DNA of 64,000 bases from JAMZMI01 sp964353015 (GTDB lineage Bacteria; Bacteroidota; Bacteroidia; Cytophagales; Cyclobacteriaceae): the NCBI GenBank assembly GCA_964353015.1, contig CAYGUA010000010.1:62001-126000 (forward strand), read 5' to 3'. Every line of letters begins with the position of its first letter. Position 1 is the first letter of the stretch. The notes beneath the pieces were generated by a model. It was given only the letters and a program-made list of their open reading frames with translations, was not told the origin of the DNA and ran no database searches. The position numbers and the translations under genes are program-made. This document shows, piece after piece, positions 63,699-64,000 of this stretch.

Positions 63699-64000
63699 TT
63701 GAAGTATGTATTAATTGTGCTCGTAAATATAGGCGTTGCGGGAATTTTATCTGCTCAGCGGATCACCACTCACGAAGTGAAAGTGCTATCAAGTGAAATT
63801 ACAATTGCTGGTGAAACGAACGTCAATAAATTTGATTGTGAACTTTTCATCCCATCAATTTCTAATACGTTGACGGTAACAAGCAAGCGTTCGACACTGA
63901 GTATTTCCTTTGATAGTCTGATTTTATCGTATAAGGTTAGGGATTTTGATTGTGGAATTTTTGCTATGACGGAAGATTTCAGATCAATATTAAATGCAAG
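63699..64000 (+). CDS. YceI-like exported protein, N-terminal part
   Basis: The coding frame runs off the window end, 100 codons seen. The start is TTG at 63699, giving a signal peptide (LKYVLIVLVNIGVAGILSAQ). Then SSEITIAGETNVNKFDCEL and YKVRDFDCGIFAMTEDFR follow, which resemble YceI-domain beta-barrel lipid-binding proteins (GxSNVxxFxxxL pattern). The call is by eye and incomplete. Confidence 0.55.
   Translation, partial: MKYVLIVLVNIGVAGILSAQRITTHEVKVLSSEITIAGETNVNKFDCELFIPSISNTLTVTSKRSTLSISFDSLILSYKVRDFDCGIFAMTEDFRSILNA

Noticed and set aside
1..64000. CRISPR arrays, insertion sequences, prophage or rRNA genes
   Set aside because: I found no regularly spaced repeats, no transposase or integrase reading frames and no rRNA sequence on either strand.

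Overview
The window is a chromosomal segment of a gliding-type member of the Bacteroidota, most likely a marine Cytophagales relative. The evidence is a SprA-type T9SS/gliding translocon gene followed by gcvH and vanZ, an rplM-rpsI-rpsB-tsf operon behind a near-perfect Bacteroidota promoter (TTTG-N20-TATTTTTG), DUF1684, DUF1572, DUF2795 and YhcH/YjgK genes typical of the phylum, few obvious Shine-Dalgarno sites, and AT-rich DNA. No rRNA, CRISPR array, insertion sequence or prophage was seen. One tRNA, tRNA-Arg(CCU), is present.

Layout. 1-6.7 kb: 3' part of sprA, gcvH, a VanZ-like gene, a TonB energy transducer, a YhcH-family protein, a rhodanese and a small lipoprotein. 6.7-17.4 kb: an unusual ion-transport block. 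A 1687-residue protein fuses an SLC12-type cation-chloride cotransporter (membrane and cytosolic domains) to a long coiled coil and a P-loop ATPase, and is coupled by a 4-base overlap to a 108-residue protein. A proton antiporter gene lies next to it. A second minus-strand unit encodes a paralogous coiled-coil/ATPase without a transporter, broken by one frameshift and one in-frame stop, and coupled to an MscS channel gene. 17.67-17.97 kb: tRNA-Arg with two degenerate duplicates of its 3' half and terminator. 18-31.5 kb: hflX, then glycosyltransferase, Wza-like, BY-kinase and CpsB-type phosphatase genes for exopolysaccharide, then TPR protein, phosphosulfolactate synthase, a DUF368 polyprenyl-phosphate transporter, aroE, uvrB and a two-domain VOC protein. 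31.6-45 kb: nitrilase, DEAD-family helicase, the ribosomal protein operon, a pseudouridine synthase with a PhoBR-like two-component system, a membrane metallopeptidase, recA, a MacB/FtsX permease, queA and ispD. 45-54.5 kb: DUF349 protein divergent from ettA, then leuC, leuD, a citramalate/isopropylmalate synthase and leuB, then a hydrolase. 54.6-64 kb: an oxidoreductase with a membrane partner, ttcA-like, a tail-less ssb, a zinc-ribbon protein, a TPR histidine kinase, an RNA methyltransferase, DUF1684, a thioredoxin-like protein, DUF1572 and the start of a YceI-like gene.

Most of the window is ordinary housekeeping DNA. The candidate new system is the 6.7-17.4 kb block, where large coiled-coil/ATPase proteins are physically fused or translationally coupled to ion-transport modules. 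The tRNA-Arg 3'-half duplications are a second structural oddity. All family assignments come from reading the translated sequence by eye; no database search was run.
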